Assembly: GCF_025154055.1 (NCBI RefSeq)
Contig: NZ_JAOALK010000049.1
Coordinates: forward strand, 46,770-110,769
Direction: 5' to 3'
Length of the DNA stretch: 64,000 bases
From: Aquibacillus koreensis
Lineage (GTDB): Bacteria > Bacillota > Bacilli > Bacillales > Amphibacillaceae
Shown here: positions 54,018-63,628 of the stretch, piece by piece
How the letters are laid out: every line of letters starts with the position of its first letter
Numbering within the stretch: position 1 is the first letter of the stretch
Translations under genes and position numbers: made by a program
Notes under the pieces: model-generated
What the model was told of the DNA's origin: nothing
The model's input: the letters and a program-made list of their open reading frames with translations, nothing else
The model's database searches: none

Positions 54018-55491
54018 ATGTTCCACAATAAGTAACGTATGGTTCATTACATGCTGGCGCTGGCGACATAAATGCTTTAGCCTTAGAATTGTAAACATAT
54101 GGATCTTTTAATACTTCAAGCAGACGTGTCATCACACTGTAATCATTGTTTTCTACTGCTGCTTCTAATGCTTCTTCTACTCGATGATTCCTTGGTATAA
54201 CTGCTGGGTTATTCTTTTGCATTAATTCTTTTGAAGAAGCTTTCGATTCCTCTTGTCGTTCTAGTCTTGAAGACCATTTCTCCTTCCAAGCTTCAAATTC
54301 AGGTGTACCAAAAAACGACAACTTATCTAATTGATCCTCTGCTAATAATCGGAATGTGTTTGTGTAGTCTGCCTCTTCTTTCTTCATCATGGCTAAAAGT
54401 TCACTAATTAGTGTTTCATCCTCATCTTCTTCACCAAATAGCCCAATTTTTTTTCTCATACCTTGGATGTAATGAGTATTAAACATATCCTTGAACAAAG
54501 ATATTTCATGTTGAGCAAGTTTAACCGCTTCCTCTTGGACATCATGCAATAATGGCAGTAGTGTTTCAGCGAAACGAGCTAAATTCCAACCACCAATGGC
54601 GGGTTGATTTCCATAAGCATACCTTCCTTGCCTGTCAATTGAACTAAAAACTGTAGATGGATCGAAATGATCCATAAATGCACAAGGTCCATAATCAATT
54701 GTTTCCCCATTAATTGTCATATTATCTGTATTCATAACACCATGAATAAAGCCGACTAGTTGCCATTTTGCTATTAACTCCGCTTGTCGTTTAATTACTT
54801 CATGAAGAAAAGAAAGATAGATGTTTTCTTTATCCTTTACGTATGGATAGTGTCTGTCTATCGTATAATCGGTAAGCTTCTTTAGATCTTCTGGCGTACC
54901 CCAATGTGCAACATATTGAAACGTTCCCACACGGATATGACTTGTTGCTACACGTGACAAAATTGCACCGGGCAAGTAAGTTTCACGAATGACATCCTCT
55001 CCAGTTTTTACAACTGCTAGGCTACGTGTAGTTGGTATTCGGAGTCCATGCATTGCTTCACTAATAATGTATTCTCTAAGCATTGGGCCAAGTGTAGCTC
55101 TACCATCTCCCCCACGAGAATAAGGTGTTCTACCTGAACCTTTTAATTGGATATCATACCTTTCCCCATTTGGAGTAACTTGTTCACCAAGAAGGATTGC
55201 TCTACCATCACCCAACATATTAAAATGACCAAACTGGTGCCCTGCATAAGCTTGTGCTAATGGGAAACTTCCTTCTGGTAACTTGTTACCAGCGCACACT
55301 TCCGCACCCTCGCTCTTCTTTAGAGGTTGCTCATTCAAGCCTAAAGAGTTTGCCAATGAAGCGTTAAATATAACTAATTCAGGTGATTGTACGGTGGTTG
55401 GTTCTACTTTTGAATATAACAGATCCGGCAGTTGTGCATAACTATTGTTAAAATTCCATCCTATTTCATTCGTCGTTTTTTGTTGATCCAT
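54016..55491 (-). CDS. selO: Protein adenylyltransferase SelO (YdiU)
   Basis: 491 residues, the family's normal length. [47 protein letters not shown] (glycine-rich and catalytic parts, quoted as landmarks) and [25 protein letters not shown] are SelO pseudokinase motifs. The tail ends in CGT, retaining the cysteine near the C-terminus, rather than selenocysteine. It transfers AMP to protein side chains. GGGGG lies 10 bases before ATG 55491; the frame opens at 55596. Confidence 0.95.
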   Translation of the reverse strand: MDQQKTTNEIGWNFNNSYAQLPDLLYSKVEPTTVQSPELVIFNASLANSLGLNEQPLKKSEGAEVCAGNKLPEGSFPLAQAYAGHQFGHFNMLGDGRAILLGEQVTPNGERYDIQLKGSGRTPYSRGGDGRATLGPMLREYIISEAMHGLRIPTTRSLAVVKTGEDVIRETYLPGAILSRVATSHIRVGTFQYVAHWGTPEDLKKLTDYTIDRHYPYVKDKENIYLSFLHEVIKRQAELIAKWQLVGFIHGVMNTDNMTINGETIDYGPCAFMDHFDPSTVFSSIDRQGRYAYGNQPAIGGWNLARFAETLLPLLHDVQEEAVKLAQHEISLFKDMFNTHYIQGMRKKIGLFGEEDEDETLISELLAMMKKEEADYTNTFRLLAEDQLDKLSFFGTPEFEAWKEKWSSRLERQEESKASSKELMQKNNPAVIPRNHRVEEALEAAVENNDYSVMTRLLEVLKDPYVYNSKAKAFMSPAPACNEPYVTYCGT

Positions 55492-55749
55492 ACTCAACCG
55501 ACCCCCTTTAATATTTTTGTGTAGATATATTTCAGGTATTCCTGTTGTTCTATTGTGACTATATTTATGTTTCACTGCTATAGGATAAGTATCCAAATAT
55601 ATTAAGATCCTCTCTTACAATTTGATGGGTAATGTGATCGTAACATATTAATTCAAAGTTGTTGTAGCATTTTTATTTATAAACCTGTATGATTCTCAAT
55701 AAGTAAAGAAAAGCTAAAGATGAATATGGAAAGAGAGAGGAAGATATAA

Positions 55750-56016
55750 ATGGAAGAGATCGAAGTTGGAGAAGTATTTACAATTACTGATGAGAATAAC
55801 GATGAGCACACTGTTGAAGTGTTGGCTAAGGTCACGTTAGAAGATATTGATTATGTAGCTGTAAGCTTTATTGAAGATCTTCAAGAAGATACCGAAGAGG
55901 ATATTGACATATTTTTCTTAAAAATTGATGAAGATGGTGATTTGTCAGCTGTTGAGTCTGATCAAGAATTTGATAAGGTATCAAAAGCCTTTGACTCTAT
56001 TTTAGAGGACGAGTAA
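55750..56016 (+). CDS. DUF1292 family protein
   Basis: 88 residues, very acidic. FTITDENNDEHTVEVLAKV and YVAVSFIEDLQ are the DUF1292 (YrzB-like) pattern. Function unknown. AGAGAGGAAG precedes ATG 55750. This one lies outside the usual mltG-yrzB context, so it is likely a paralogue. Confidence 0.85.
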   Translation: MEEIEVGEVFTITDENNDEHTVEVLAKVTLEDIDYVAVSFIEDLQEDTEEDIDIFFLKIDEDGDLSAVESDQEFDKVSKAFDSILEDE

Positions 56017-56035
56017 TATCTAGAAAAGGATAAGT

Positions 56036-56059
56036 GGGACAAGGGACACCCTTCGTCCC
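56036..56059. terminator. Hairpin between DUF1292 and Bcr/CflA genes, GGGAC-type
   Basis: GGGACAAGGG and CCCTTCGTCCC (one bulged C) around a 3-base loop; it abuts the MFS stop at 56060. T-runs are weak on both sides. Confidence 0.65.
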
Positions 56060-57313
56060 CTAACCCTCTACAGCAACTTTTTCGTTTATATGCTTTTCTT
56101 TTTTAGTTGTGAGTGTAAAGAAAGCGATGGATCCAATCAGGGAAGTAGTAAATAATGCAGCTCCCATCGGTATCGCTGTAGTTTCATTAATTCCAATGAG
56201 TGGCGCAATCATGGAACCTATTAGTAAAGGTAACATACCTAATAATGCGCTAGCACTTCCTGCACGATGTCCTTGGTTCTCCATGGCTAACGAAAAAGTA
56301 CTAGTTAAAATAATACCAATTGTAAATAAGTGAATAAATATTGGTAGCACAATCATGAATAATGGTCCATTCACAATCGTCATAATTAGTAACAACGTGT
56401 TCGTACATAGGGAAATAATCACACCGGTACGTAGTAATGTTCTTTCCTCTATAATTCCGCTTAAACGACCTACTAAAAAGCTGCCCGATATAATGGCCAA
56501 CCCATTAATGCCAAACAGAATACTAAACACTTGTGGAGAAACCTGATAAATGTCTTGGTACACAAAAGGCGTACCCGCCACATAAGCAAATGTCCCACCT
56601 TGCACAAACCCTACTACTATGGCATAACCAATAAATGACCGATCTTTTAATAGACTTCCCATCGTACGAATGGAACTTCCAATTGAACTAGGCGTACGCT
56701 TTTCTTCCGGTAACGATTCTTTTAATTTAAAAGACACCGTCAATACGATCAACATACCTAGTAAACTTAAAAACAAAAATACTGTATGCCACGTAGCAAA
56801 TGGTAATAATAATACTGCTCCACCAGCTACTGGAGCAATAATCGGACCTGTTGCATTAATAACCATTAACAAAGCGAAAAACTTAGTCAATTCTTTTCCA
56901 GTAAAAATATCACGAACTACAGCTCGAGAAAGAACTACACCAGCAGATGCTGTGAAACCTTGCAAGAATCTTGAAATGATCAATACGGTTATATTGGGAG
57001 CTAAAGCACAGATAAGAGATGCTACAGCAAATAGAGAAATAAATACGAGTATGGGTTTCTTTCTTCCTTTTGCATCACTTATTGGCCCTACAACCATTTG
57101 TCCAATCGCTAGACCGATTAAACATGCGGTCAGACTTAGCTGTACCAATGAAGCTCGAGCACCTAGGTCGTCAGCAATACTCGGAAAGCTTGGTAAGTAC
57201 ATGTCAATATTAAATGGTCCTAGCATACATAACATAGCAAGAAGAAAGGCTAGACCCAATCTTTGTTTTCCAGTTGGATTATGTAATGCAGTATTATGTT
57301 TATCTTGTTGAAT
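56060..57313 (-). CDS. Bcr/CflA-type multidrug MFS exporter, probable ATT start
   Basis: About 417 residues, twelve helices. FNIDMYLPSFPSIADDLGA in helix 1 and GPISDAKGRKKPIL after helix 2 are Bcr/CflA signatures. It expels drugs by proton antiport. The only ribosome binding site, GGAGG at 57326-57322, overlaps the in-frame GTG at 57322 and is 2 bases from the TTG at 57319, both too close. ATT 57313 is at 8 bases, so an ATT start is most likely. Confidence 0.85.
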   Translation of the reverse strand: MQQDKHNTALHNPTGKQRLGLAFLLAMLCMLGPFNIDMYLPSFPSIADDLGARASLVQLSLTACLIGLAIGQMVVGPISDAKGRKKPILVFISLFAVASLICALAPNITVLIISRFLQGFTASAGVVLSRAVVRDIFTGKELTKFFALLMVINATGPIIAPVAGGAVLLLPFATWHTVFLFLSLLGMLIVLTVSFKLKESLPEEKRTPSSIGSSIRTMGSLLKDRSFIGYAIVVGFVQGGTFAYVAGTPFVYQDIYQVSPQVFSILFGINGLAIISGSFLVGRLSGIIEERTLLRTGVIISLCTNTLLLIMTIVNGPLFMIVLPIFIHLFTIGIILTSTFSLAMENQGHRAGSASALLGMLPLLIGSMIAPLIGINETTAIPMGAALFTTSLIGSIAFFTLTTKKEKHINEKVAVEG

Positions 57314-57504
57314 ATCCAACACCTCCCTAACCTTTATTATTATGAGGGATGATAATCAATTAGTCTAGAAACTAGATTTTTATATGGAGGGAACATTTTT
57401 TTCTCGTACACTCCCTATAGAATTATTCAATCATATACATTAGAATAGAAAAGGCTAACAGTACAAGATAAAACAAAATACAGTTACAAATTACATACCG
57501 AGGG

Positions 57505-58404
57505 ATGACTACTTATATGGGAATACTACTACTTTTATTAAGCACTCTAATGTGGAGCTTCGTTAGCATCCTAGTGAAAGCTGCATCTTTTTCAGTTGAC
57601 AGTTATACCATCACATTTTTACGTTTTTTTATCGGGGTTATTTTCTTATTTTTGTTCGTTTGGTTTAGCAGAAATAAGGTTACCATCACCTGGAAATCCA
57701 AATGGATTTGGTACGGAGCACTTGGAAAGATTGTTAACTATCTTTTTGAAAACTTTGGTGTTTCGATTGGTTATGCGTATGAGCAAATATTAGTTACACC
57801 ATTTCTGACTATTTTCATGTTATTATTTTCAATCTTTTATTTTAAAGAAAAAGCAACTTTTCTCTCTTGGCTTGCTGCCACTCTTTGTATTTCTGGCGTC
57901 TTTCTAATTAGCTGGAACGGTTTACCAATTGCTCAATTGTTTGAGTTTGATTTATTTTTGACAGTGATCTTTGCTATTTCTGCCTTGGGAGCAAGTTTCC
58001 ACTTTGTGAGTCAAAAAGTATTGATTCAAAAAATGGGTGCTGTCGATATGAATCTGTCCATTTTTTTGTGGTGCAGTGTTTTAACAACCATACCGCTCCC
58101 AACTCAATTTGAATGGACTGGAGAACTTAGTAGCCTATCCATCTTAGCACTTGTTTTGTTAGGTTTTATAACTGGAATTAGTTTTATCATCTATGCTAAA
58201 GGGCTAAAACATGTTTCGTTTTTAATTGCGGCTGTTCTTGTCAACTCCAGTGTACTATTCACCATTTTCTGGTCATGGCTTTTTTTCAATGAGCCCATTA
58301 CCATTTATGTTATTTTAGGATCTATTTTATTTTTAGTTGGCATGATTGTATTGAGCTTACCGAGTGCAAAAGTATCTAACCAAAATAGAAGAGATCAAGC
58401 TTAA
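57505..58404 (+). CDS. EamA/DMT-family transporter
   Basis: 299 residues, ten helices in two EamA repeats (about 5-135 and 150-290). STLMWSFVSILVKAAS opens the first repeat. It is probably a metabolite or drug exporter. The first ATG (57505) touches the GAGGG site, so the second in-frame ATG (57517, 12-base spacing, 295 residues) may be used instead. A strong terminator follows. Confidence 0.88.
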   Translation: MTTYMGILLLLLSTLMWSFVSILVKAASFSVDSYTITFLRFFIGVIFLFLFVWFSRNKVTITWKSKWIWYGALGKIVNYLFENFGVSIGYAYEQILVTPFLTIFMLLFSIFYFKEKATFLSWLAATLCISGVFLISWNGLPIAQLFEFDLFLTVIFAISALGASFHFVSQKVLIQKMGAVDMNLSIFLWCSVLTTIPLPTQFEWTGELSSLSILALVLLGFITGISFIIYAKGLKHVSFLIAAVLVNSSVLFTIFWSWLFFNEPITIYVILGSILFLVGMIVLSLPSAKVSNQNRRDQA

Positions 58405-58423
58405 TAAGATTTAGTTCAAAAAT

Positions 58424-58462
58424 AAAGGAACAAGTTTTAAGTGATAAAACTTGTTCCTTTTT
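58424..58462. terminator. Bidirectional terminator
   Basis: AAAGGAACAAGTTTTA and TAAAACTTGTTCCTTT arms with a 5-base loop and a T7 run. It serves the EamA gene and the convergent AlaX-like gene. Confidence 0.93.
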
Positions 58463-59672
58463 TTATTCGTTTTGTTTTAGGATTGTGTCAATCAAGTCTT
58501 GCATCACCTCTTCTGCCGACGTTATCTTCTCACCGCCACCTTGTGCAAAGGAATTTTTACCTCCCCCTCTTCCATTAATTTTTGGTAACACTTCTTTTAT
58601 TAGTAGATTCATATTAGCAGTTGGTTCTGTGCTTCTCCCACACACTACTTGTAAATGTTGATCCGTTTCATTAATGAACAACACAATGCAAAAGGTCACC
58701 TGCATAGTAATAGCCTTCGCAAGCTCTTGTATTTCAATTAAAGGGCGATTATGATAAATCATCTTTATTAGCTTATAAATCTTGATAGATTGATGCTTGT
58801 TCAACAAGTAAATTTACTTCATATTCGATTAATTTAGACCTATAATCTTCTATTGTTTTTTCTAAGTCTTTTTTGTTTTGCAACACTTTAGCTACAGCAT
58901 CAGATAATTGATCTTGTGGTGCACTTAAGTCATTCGTTAAACGCAGCATCGTTTGATGTTTTTCTCCTAATTGTTTCAACACTCGTTTTCCACAAATGAA
59001 ATAAACACGGATCTGCTTCTTTTGTTTTTCCCAGTGTAAAACCTTGAGCGAATTTACCTGACCAGTTGATGTTGGATGTGTTCCACCACAACCGTTGTAA
59101 TCAAATTGTGGGATAATGACTAAGCGTATATTGTCCTTTACACTAAGTTCTTTTCTTAATGAATAATTCATGATTTCTTCTTCCGTTATCCACTTCGATT
59201 CTATCACACGGTTTTCAAGAATAAGATCATTGACTATATCCTCTACATAATTTACTTCATGATTAAGAAGATCTGATGTTTCAAGATCAATCGAACATAT
59301 GTCCTGTCCTAAGTGAAAGCCAACCGTTTTATAGTTGTATATATCCTCAAATGCAGCTGATAACATATGTTGTCCTGCATGTTGTTGCATATGATCAAAC
59401 CGTCTGTCCCAATCTATACTTCCATAACATTCGCTTTGTAAATCTAATGGTGTCTCTACATAATGACGAATTTCCCCTTCAACTTCTTCCACATCTGTGA
59501 TGGACACTCCATTAATCACACCTGTATCATGAGGTTGTCCACCACCAGTTGGATAAAAAATAGTTCGCTCTAATACGACATACCAACGCCCTGTCTGATC
59601 TTTCTTTTGATACCATATCTTTGTTGAAAATTCCCGTTTATAAGCATCATGATAATACAATTTTTCTGTCAT
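58463..59672 (-). pseudogene. Alanyl-tRNA editing protein (AlaX-L type) split by a +1 frameshift
   Basis: Two overlapping frames together make about 400 residues. The upstream part (59672 to 58773) has the editing domain with HMQQHAGQHMLSAAF and NGCGGTHPTSTG zinc motifs and ends QASIYQDL-stop. The second part continues in the +1 frame with KLIKMIYHNRPLIEIQEL and the DHHA1 domain (GRGGGKNSFAQGGG). Skipping one base at TTA-TAA-G joins them exactly. The intact enzyme would clear Ser or Gly from mischarged tRNA-Ala. It is either a recent mutation, a sequence error, or less likely a programmed shift. ATG 59672 has GGTGAG upstream. Confidence 0.82.
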
Positions 59673-59864
59673 TTTTATTCCACTCACCTTTTTCTAACGT
59701 CTTACCTACTATAGCATAATGTGTTAAAAGGTTTCTCGATCCTAACGAAACTATTTTTTGCTCTAATCTTATTTTTATAAAACTAATGTATCCCATTTTT
59801 TTCTACCAAATGTTATGATTAAGGTTAGAGATAAAAATAATGTTATACATAAGGAGCATTTATT

Positions 59865-60704
59865 ATGACACAGCATAGCCTAACAAGGAACAATGTTCAG
59901 GTGAAGGGATCTGGAAAACAACCGATGATATTTGCACCTGGTTTTGGATTTGATCAAACCATTTGGTATCCGGTTTTGAAATCATTTGAAAATGACTACC
60001 AAGTGATTTCGTTTGATTATGTAGGTTTTGGAGGTTCAGATATCAGCGCATATGATTCTGATAAATACAATCAAATATCTGGTTATGTTGACGATTTGTT
60101 AGAAATTTGTTCAGACTTAGATTTACATAATGCTATATTTATTGGCCATTCTGTTGGAAGTATGATCGGAATGTTGGCTTCTATAAAGAAACCTGAATTA
60201 TTGTCAAAAATGATTATGATTGGACCGTCTCCTTGCTTCATAAATGAACCTCCACATTATCATGGGGGCTTCGAAAAAGACGACTTAATAAACTTATTGG
60301 AGATGATGGATAAAAATTATACAAGTTGGGTGAATAGCATATCAAAAACAATTATTAATGATGATGCAAAGCCAGAGATGGCACAAGACATTGAGGAACG
60401 CTTCTCCTTGAATGAGCCAAATATTACTAGAACATTTGCTGAAGTTTGTTTCTTCACTGACTATCGTGAATATCTGTCTAATGTAATGACCCCGTCATTA
60501 ATTATCCATAGCTCCAATGATGTTTTTGTACCAGACGTTGTAGCTGATTATATGAAAGAAAATATTCCTTTTTCCAGTGTTATACATGCAAATACAGTTG
60601 GACATTGCCCACACATGAGTCATCCAGAAGAAACCATTGAACTAATAAAAGATTTTCTACATAAACAAGAAACAAGATTAAACACGAATTCAGGTGAATT
60701 ATAG
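59865..60704 (+). CDS. rsbQ: RsbQ, alpha/beta hydrolase of the sigma-B energy-stress branch
   Basis: 279 residues. The triad falls at Ser96 (FIGHSVGSM), Asp219 (HSSNDVF) and His247 (NTVGHCPH), the same positions known for B. subtilis RsbQ. FAPGFGFDQTIWYPV is the oxyanion loop region. RsbQ binds a small hydrophobic molecule and is needed for RsbP to sense energy stress. AAGGAG precedes ATG 59865. rsbP starts 2 bases after its stop. Confidence 0.93.
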   Translation: MTQHSLTRNNVQVKGSGKQPMIFAPGFGFDQTIWYPVLKSFENDYQVISFDYVGFGGSDISAYDSDKYNQISGYVDDLLEICSDLDLHNAIFIGHSVGSMIGMLASIKKPELLSKMIMIGPSPCFINEPPHYHGGFEKDDLINLLEMMDKNYTSWVNSISKTIINDDAKPEMAQDIEERFSLNEPNITRTFAEVCFFTDYREYLSNVMTPSLIIHSSNDVFVPDVVADYMKENIPFSSVIHANTVGHCPHMSHPEETIELIKDFLHKQETRLNTNSGEL

Positions 60705-60706
60705 CA

Positions 60707-61909
60707 ATGGACCAACAATTAAACCTTTTGCCTAGTGGCTTTTTTTCACTTTCAACTAATTATGAAATCCTAGCCGTTAATCATACTTTACTGCAATTAC
60801 TTGAATATGAAAAAGAGCAATTAATTGGGCAGACTATTCATACAATCCTTTCTAAATCGACGAGTAAGTTCTTTCAACTTATGTTTTATCCCTTAATGAC
60901 TTCAAAACAAAAAGTCGATGAAATGTATCTTGAATTAAAGTCCAAAAAAGGACATGATATTCCTATCTTAATTTATGCAACAAGTGATAAAAATAAAGTA
61001 ATCACCTGTGTGATTGTACCTATTACTAAGCGAAATGAATATGAAGATCAACTGTTAGAAGCAAAGAAGGTAGCCGAGGAAAGACTTATTGAAGTAAATA
61101 AAGTTAATCATCAACTAAAAACTGCCCTTCGAAATTTAGAGGAAAAGCAAGAAGAACTCTTAAAGGTAAATTCACAAATCAGCAAATATAAAATGGAAAC
61201 CCAAAAGGAACTGCAATTAGCCAAGAATATACAAGAAACATCATTAACAGAAAAGATAGACAATAATCATATTCAAATTGAGTCCTATTATAACGCTTCA
61301 AGTGAATTATCCGGAGATATTTATGGCTTCTACCAAATAAACGAACATCAATATGGAGTTATCTTATTAGATGTGATGGGACACGGAATTTCGTCTTCCC
61401 TTATCACCATGTCACTTGGGACTTTATTTCAAAGATTAATTTCTAAAGGGGTTCCTACGGACTTATTGATGAAAGAATTAGATGAGCATCTGCATGGCCT
61501 ATTCTATAACAATGAAGAAGCATGGCATTATTGTACAGCCATTTATCTATTTATTGATACAAATAAACAAACAATCGAATACGTAAATGCGGGACATCCA
61601 CCTGGTCTATATCATGGTTCCAATGATGCACAAAAAGAGCTTTTTGCCTCTAGCCCACCAATAGGATCATTCGAAGGTATGTACTATCAAACGAATACGT
61701 TTAATTTTGTAAAGGGTTCTAGAATCTTACTTTATACAGATGGCGTTTCCGAATCACATAGGCGTGTTAGTCTAAACGAAATGTTGAAGAAACACATATC
61801 CATTCCAATTGATGATTTTAAACAACATCTATTAGCAGCTATTCAAACGGATAATAACCAAGAAGGTCCCCATGACGATCAATGTTTTATCATAATTGAT
61901 TTGAAGTAA
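60707..61909 (+). CDS. rsbP: RsbP, PAS-PP2C phosphatase activating sigma-B
   Basis: 400 residues. A PAS domain (about 5-110: YEILAVNHTLLQLLEYEKEQ), a coiled coil (about 115-170) and a SpoIIE/PP2C phosphatase domain (about 185-400) with LSGDIYGFYQI, LLDVMGHGISSSL, YVNAGHPPGLY, LLYTDGVSE and GPHDDQCFI metal-site motifs. It dephosphorylates RsbV to release sigma-B under energy stress. It is translated directly after rsbQ, the same order as in B. subtilis. Confidence 0.93.
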   Translation: MDQQLNLLPSGFFSLSTNYEILAVNHTLLQLLEYEKEQLIGQTIHTILSKSTSKFFQLMFYPLMTSKQKVDEMYLELKSKKGHDIPILIYATSDKNKVITCVIVPITKRNEYEDQLLEAKKVAEERLIEVNKVNHQLKTALRNLEEKQEELLKVNSQISKYKMETQKELQLAKNIQETSLTEKIDNNHIQIESYYNASSELSGDIYGFYQINEHQYGVILLDVMGHGISSSLITMSLGTLFQRLISKGVPTDLLMKELDEHLHGLFYNNEEAWHYCTAIYLFIDTNKQTIEYVNAGHPPGLYHGSNDAQKELFASSPPIGSFEGMYYQTNTFNFVKGSRILLYTDGVSESHRRVSLNEMLKKHISIPIDDFKQHLLAAIQTDNNQEGPHDDQCFIIIDLK

Positions 61910-61927
61910 GTCTATGCTCGATTGATA

Positions 61928-61958
61928 AGCAAGGGAATGTTTGTGTTCCCTTCCTTAT
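61928..61958 (+). terminator. Terminator after rsbP
   Basis: AAGGGAA and TTCCCTT arms with TTATTAG after. A modest 7-bp stem, 20 bases past the stop. Confidence 0.6.
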
Positions 61959-62128
61959 TAGATCGAATGATGATTGACCTCTGATGAATCAAACTTCTCT
62001 TTTACTCATTTCTCTCTATATTTTTACCTTCGACGAAACGCATAACCCATTATTGATGCACCATTTTAAGTTCCCCCTACCTCAATCGATTTCTTTGTAA
62101 AGCACTTGAACTTCTAATGTAATTTTGT

Positions 62129-62157
62129 CACCTAACGCCCATTGTAGCCATATGTTA
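62129..62157 (+). promoter_or_regulatory. SigK-type promoter of the YheC/D-like gene
   Basis: CACC (62129-62132), a 16-base spacer and CATATGTTA (62149-62157) fit the mother-cell SigK consensus (mACm, N16, CATAnnnTA) exactly. It suggests late sporulation expression, in keeping with a spore coat-associated product. Confidence 0.6.
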
Positions 62158-62189
62158 TTATGAAGCCTCTAAATAAAGGAGACAGCATA

Positions 62190-63026
62190 ATGAATACAAT
62201 TAATCGAAACAATACAGTGGTGCATTTTGATAAAAATCGCCTTTTCTTTAATAAATGGGAAATGTACAAATTGTTGTCTTCGTATCAGGTCCCTTTCCAT
62301 ATACCATTTACAACCGTTTTAACAAGACAGTCCTTGCATTATTTTTTAAATAGTACATCTCCATTCTTTATCAAACCTGTTAATAGCTGGGCAGGAAAGA
62401 ATATTACACTTGTCAACCCTACATTAAATGGTTTCATTTTGAGTCAACCCAACGGAAATTCAAGCTTCTATCAAAATCAATCATTGATTATGCAAAGTAT
62501 CGAACGACAATATGCTGGAACGCATTCTATTCTTCAAGAGAAGGCACCACTTACAAGCTTTAATTCAAAAGTCTTTGACATCCGGGTTCACTTACAGCGT
62601 GACCCATCTGGTGGTTGGATATATGCAGGAGATCTAGCGAGAATAGGTGGCAATAAAGTAATCGTCTCTAATCTATTCGCACAAGGCGGAGGTGTTATGG
62701 AAACAGACAACGTTATAAATCATATTCTCGATTTTAATCAAGTAAATAATGTAAAACAGAAACTCGCTAAATCAACTTACACCATCGCAAAAATACTTGA
62801 TTCACAATATCCATTTGTGGATATTGGAGCTGATTTTGGATTAGATCAGCAGGGTGATTTATGGTTATTAGAAGTCAACACAAATGATCGAGAAGGTAGG
62901 CCTGGTTACGATTTATTTAAGAAATTACCTAACAAAACTACTTATAAAAAAATGATCACGATAGATAAAGAACGGAAAAAAGTCTGGAACAAAACTAAAA
63001 TGTTCCCTTATCTTTTAAGAGGTTAA
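62190..63026 (+). CDS. YheC/YheD-family ATP-grasp protein (spore coat-associated)
   Basis: 278 residues. FIKPVNSWAGKNITLV is the ATP-binding Lys region; FDIRVHLQRDPSGGW, FVDIGADFGLDQQGD and LWLLEVNTNDREGRPG carry the ATP-grasp metal ligands. YheC/YheD proteins are found with endospore coats; the ligase substrate is unknown. AAAGGAG lies 8 bases before ATG 62190, discarding ten upstream codons. A SigK-type promoter is visible upstream. Confidence 0.88.
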   Translation: MNTINRNNTVVHFDKNRLFFNKWEMYKLLSSYQVPFHIPFTTVLTRQSLHYFLNSTSPFFIKPVNSWAGKNITLVNPTLNGFILSQPNGNSSFYQNQSLIMQSIERQYAGTHSILQEKAPLTSFNSKVFDIRVHLQRDPSGGWIYAGDLARIGGNKVIVSNLFAQGGGVMETDNVINHILDFNQVNNVKQKLAKSTYTIAKILDSQYPFVDIGADFGLDQQGDLWLLEVNTNDREGRPGYDLFKKLPNKTTYKKMITIDKERKKVWNKTKMFPYLLRG

Positions 63027-63128
63027 TCCGTACTTCCAACTTACAAGAATTTTATTACAAATTTTGTTACTCCTAATAAGTGTTATGATAGAGATACTAA
63101 GTGAAGTACTGTATTGGGGAGTGAGAAA

Positions 63129-63557
63129 ATGACTTGGCAAAAAGACCTTCTAAGTTTAATTACAAAGTCAAAAGATGAAAAGATGGCGGTGGCAGTAGAT
63201 ACATCTACAAATGAATATCCGGTTGAAACAATTAGAAATATTTTATCATTATTTAATGAGGTACAAAAGAAAACCCCTCTAATTTTTGCTGATTATAAGA
63301 TTAGGGAAATAACGGACACTGCAAAAGTCACTGAGATTCCACTTATGTCTCACGGTAAGGCATCTTACACCGACACACTAGAATGGGCAAAGGAACAAAA
63401 AATCGATAAGCTTTTTTATATTACAGACGTAACTGGTTATTTCTGGGAAGGTTTAGAGATTAATTATGATGTAATCTGGCTGATTCCCGACAAATTCAAG
63501 CCTCAAGTTCCATTTGGAAAATCACTAAACCTAGTCAGACAAAGCAACAAGAAATAA
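63129..63557 (+). CDS. Stand-alone VWA-like domain protein (DUF2201-type C-terminal domain)
   Basis: 142 residues. AVAVDTSTNEYP at the start, LIFADYKIREI, SHGKASYTDTLEWAKEQ and KLFYITDVTGYFWEG follow the order of the VWA-like domain seen at the C-terminus of DUF2201 proteins. The MIDAS is changed (DTSTN in place of DxSxS). The larger N-terminal metallopeptidase-like part is missing. GGGGAG lies 7 bases before ATG 63129; the in-frame TTG at 63114 is unlikely. Function unknown. Confidence 0.72.
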   Translation: MTWQKDLLSLITKSKDEKMAVAVDTSTNEYPVETIRNILSLFNEVQKKTPLIFADYKIREITDTAKVTEIPLMSHGKASYTDTLEWAKEQKIDKLFYITDVTGYFWEGLEINYDVIWLIPDKFKPQVPFGKSLNLVRQSNKK

Positions 63558-63563
63558 TCATGT

Positions 63564-63585
63564 GGGACAAGCTTCAACTTGTCCC
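63564..63585 (+). terminator. Terminator after the VWA-like gene, GGGAC-type
   Basis: GGGACAAG and CTTGTCCC arms around 6 bases, directly after the stop. The T-run is poor. Confidence 0.6.
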
Positions 63586-63628
63586 TGCTTTAAATTACTC
63601 TGTTCTGTTAAATTATTTCTTTTGTCTT

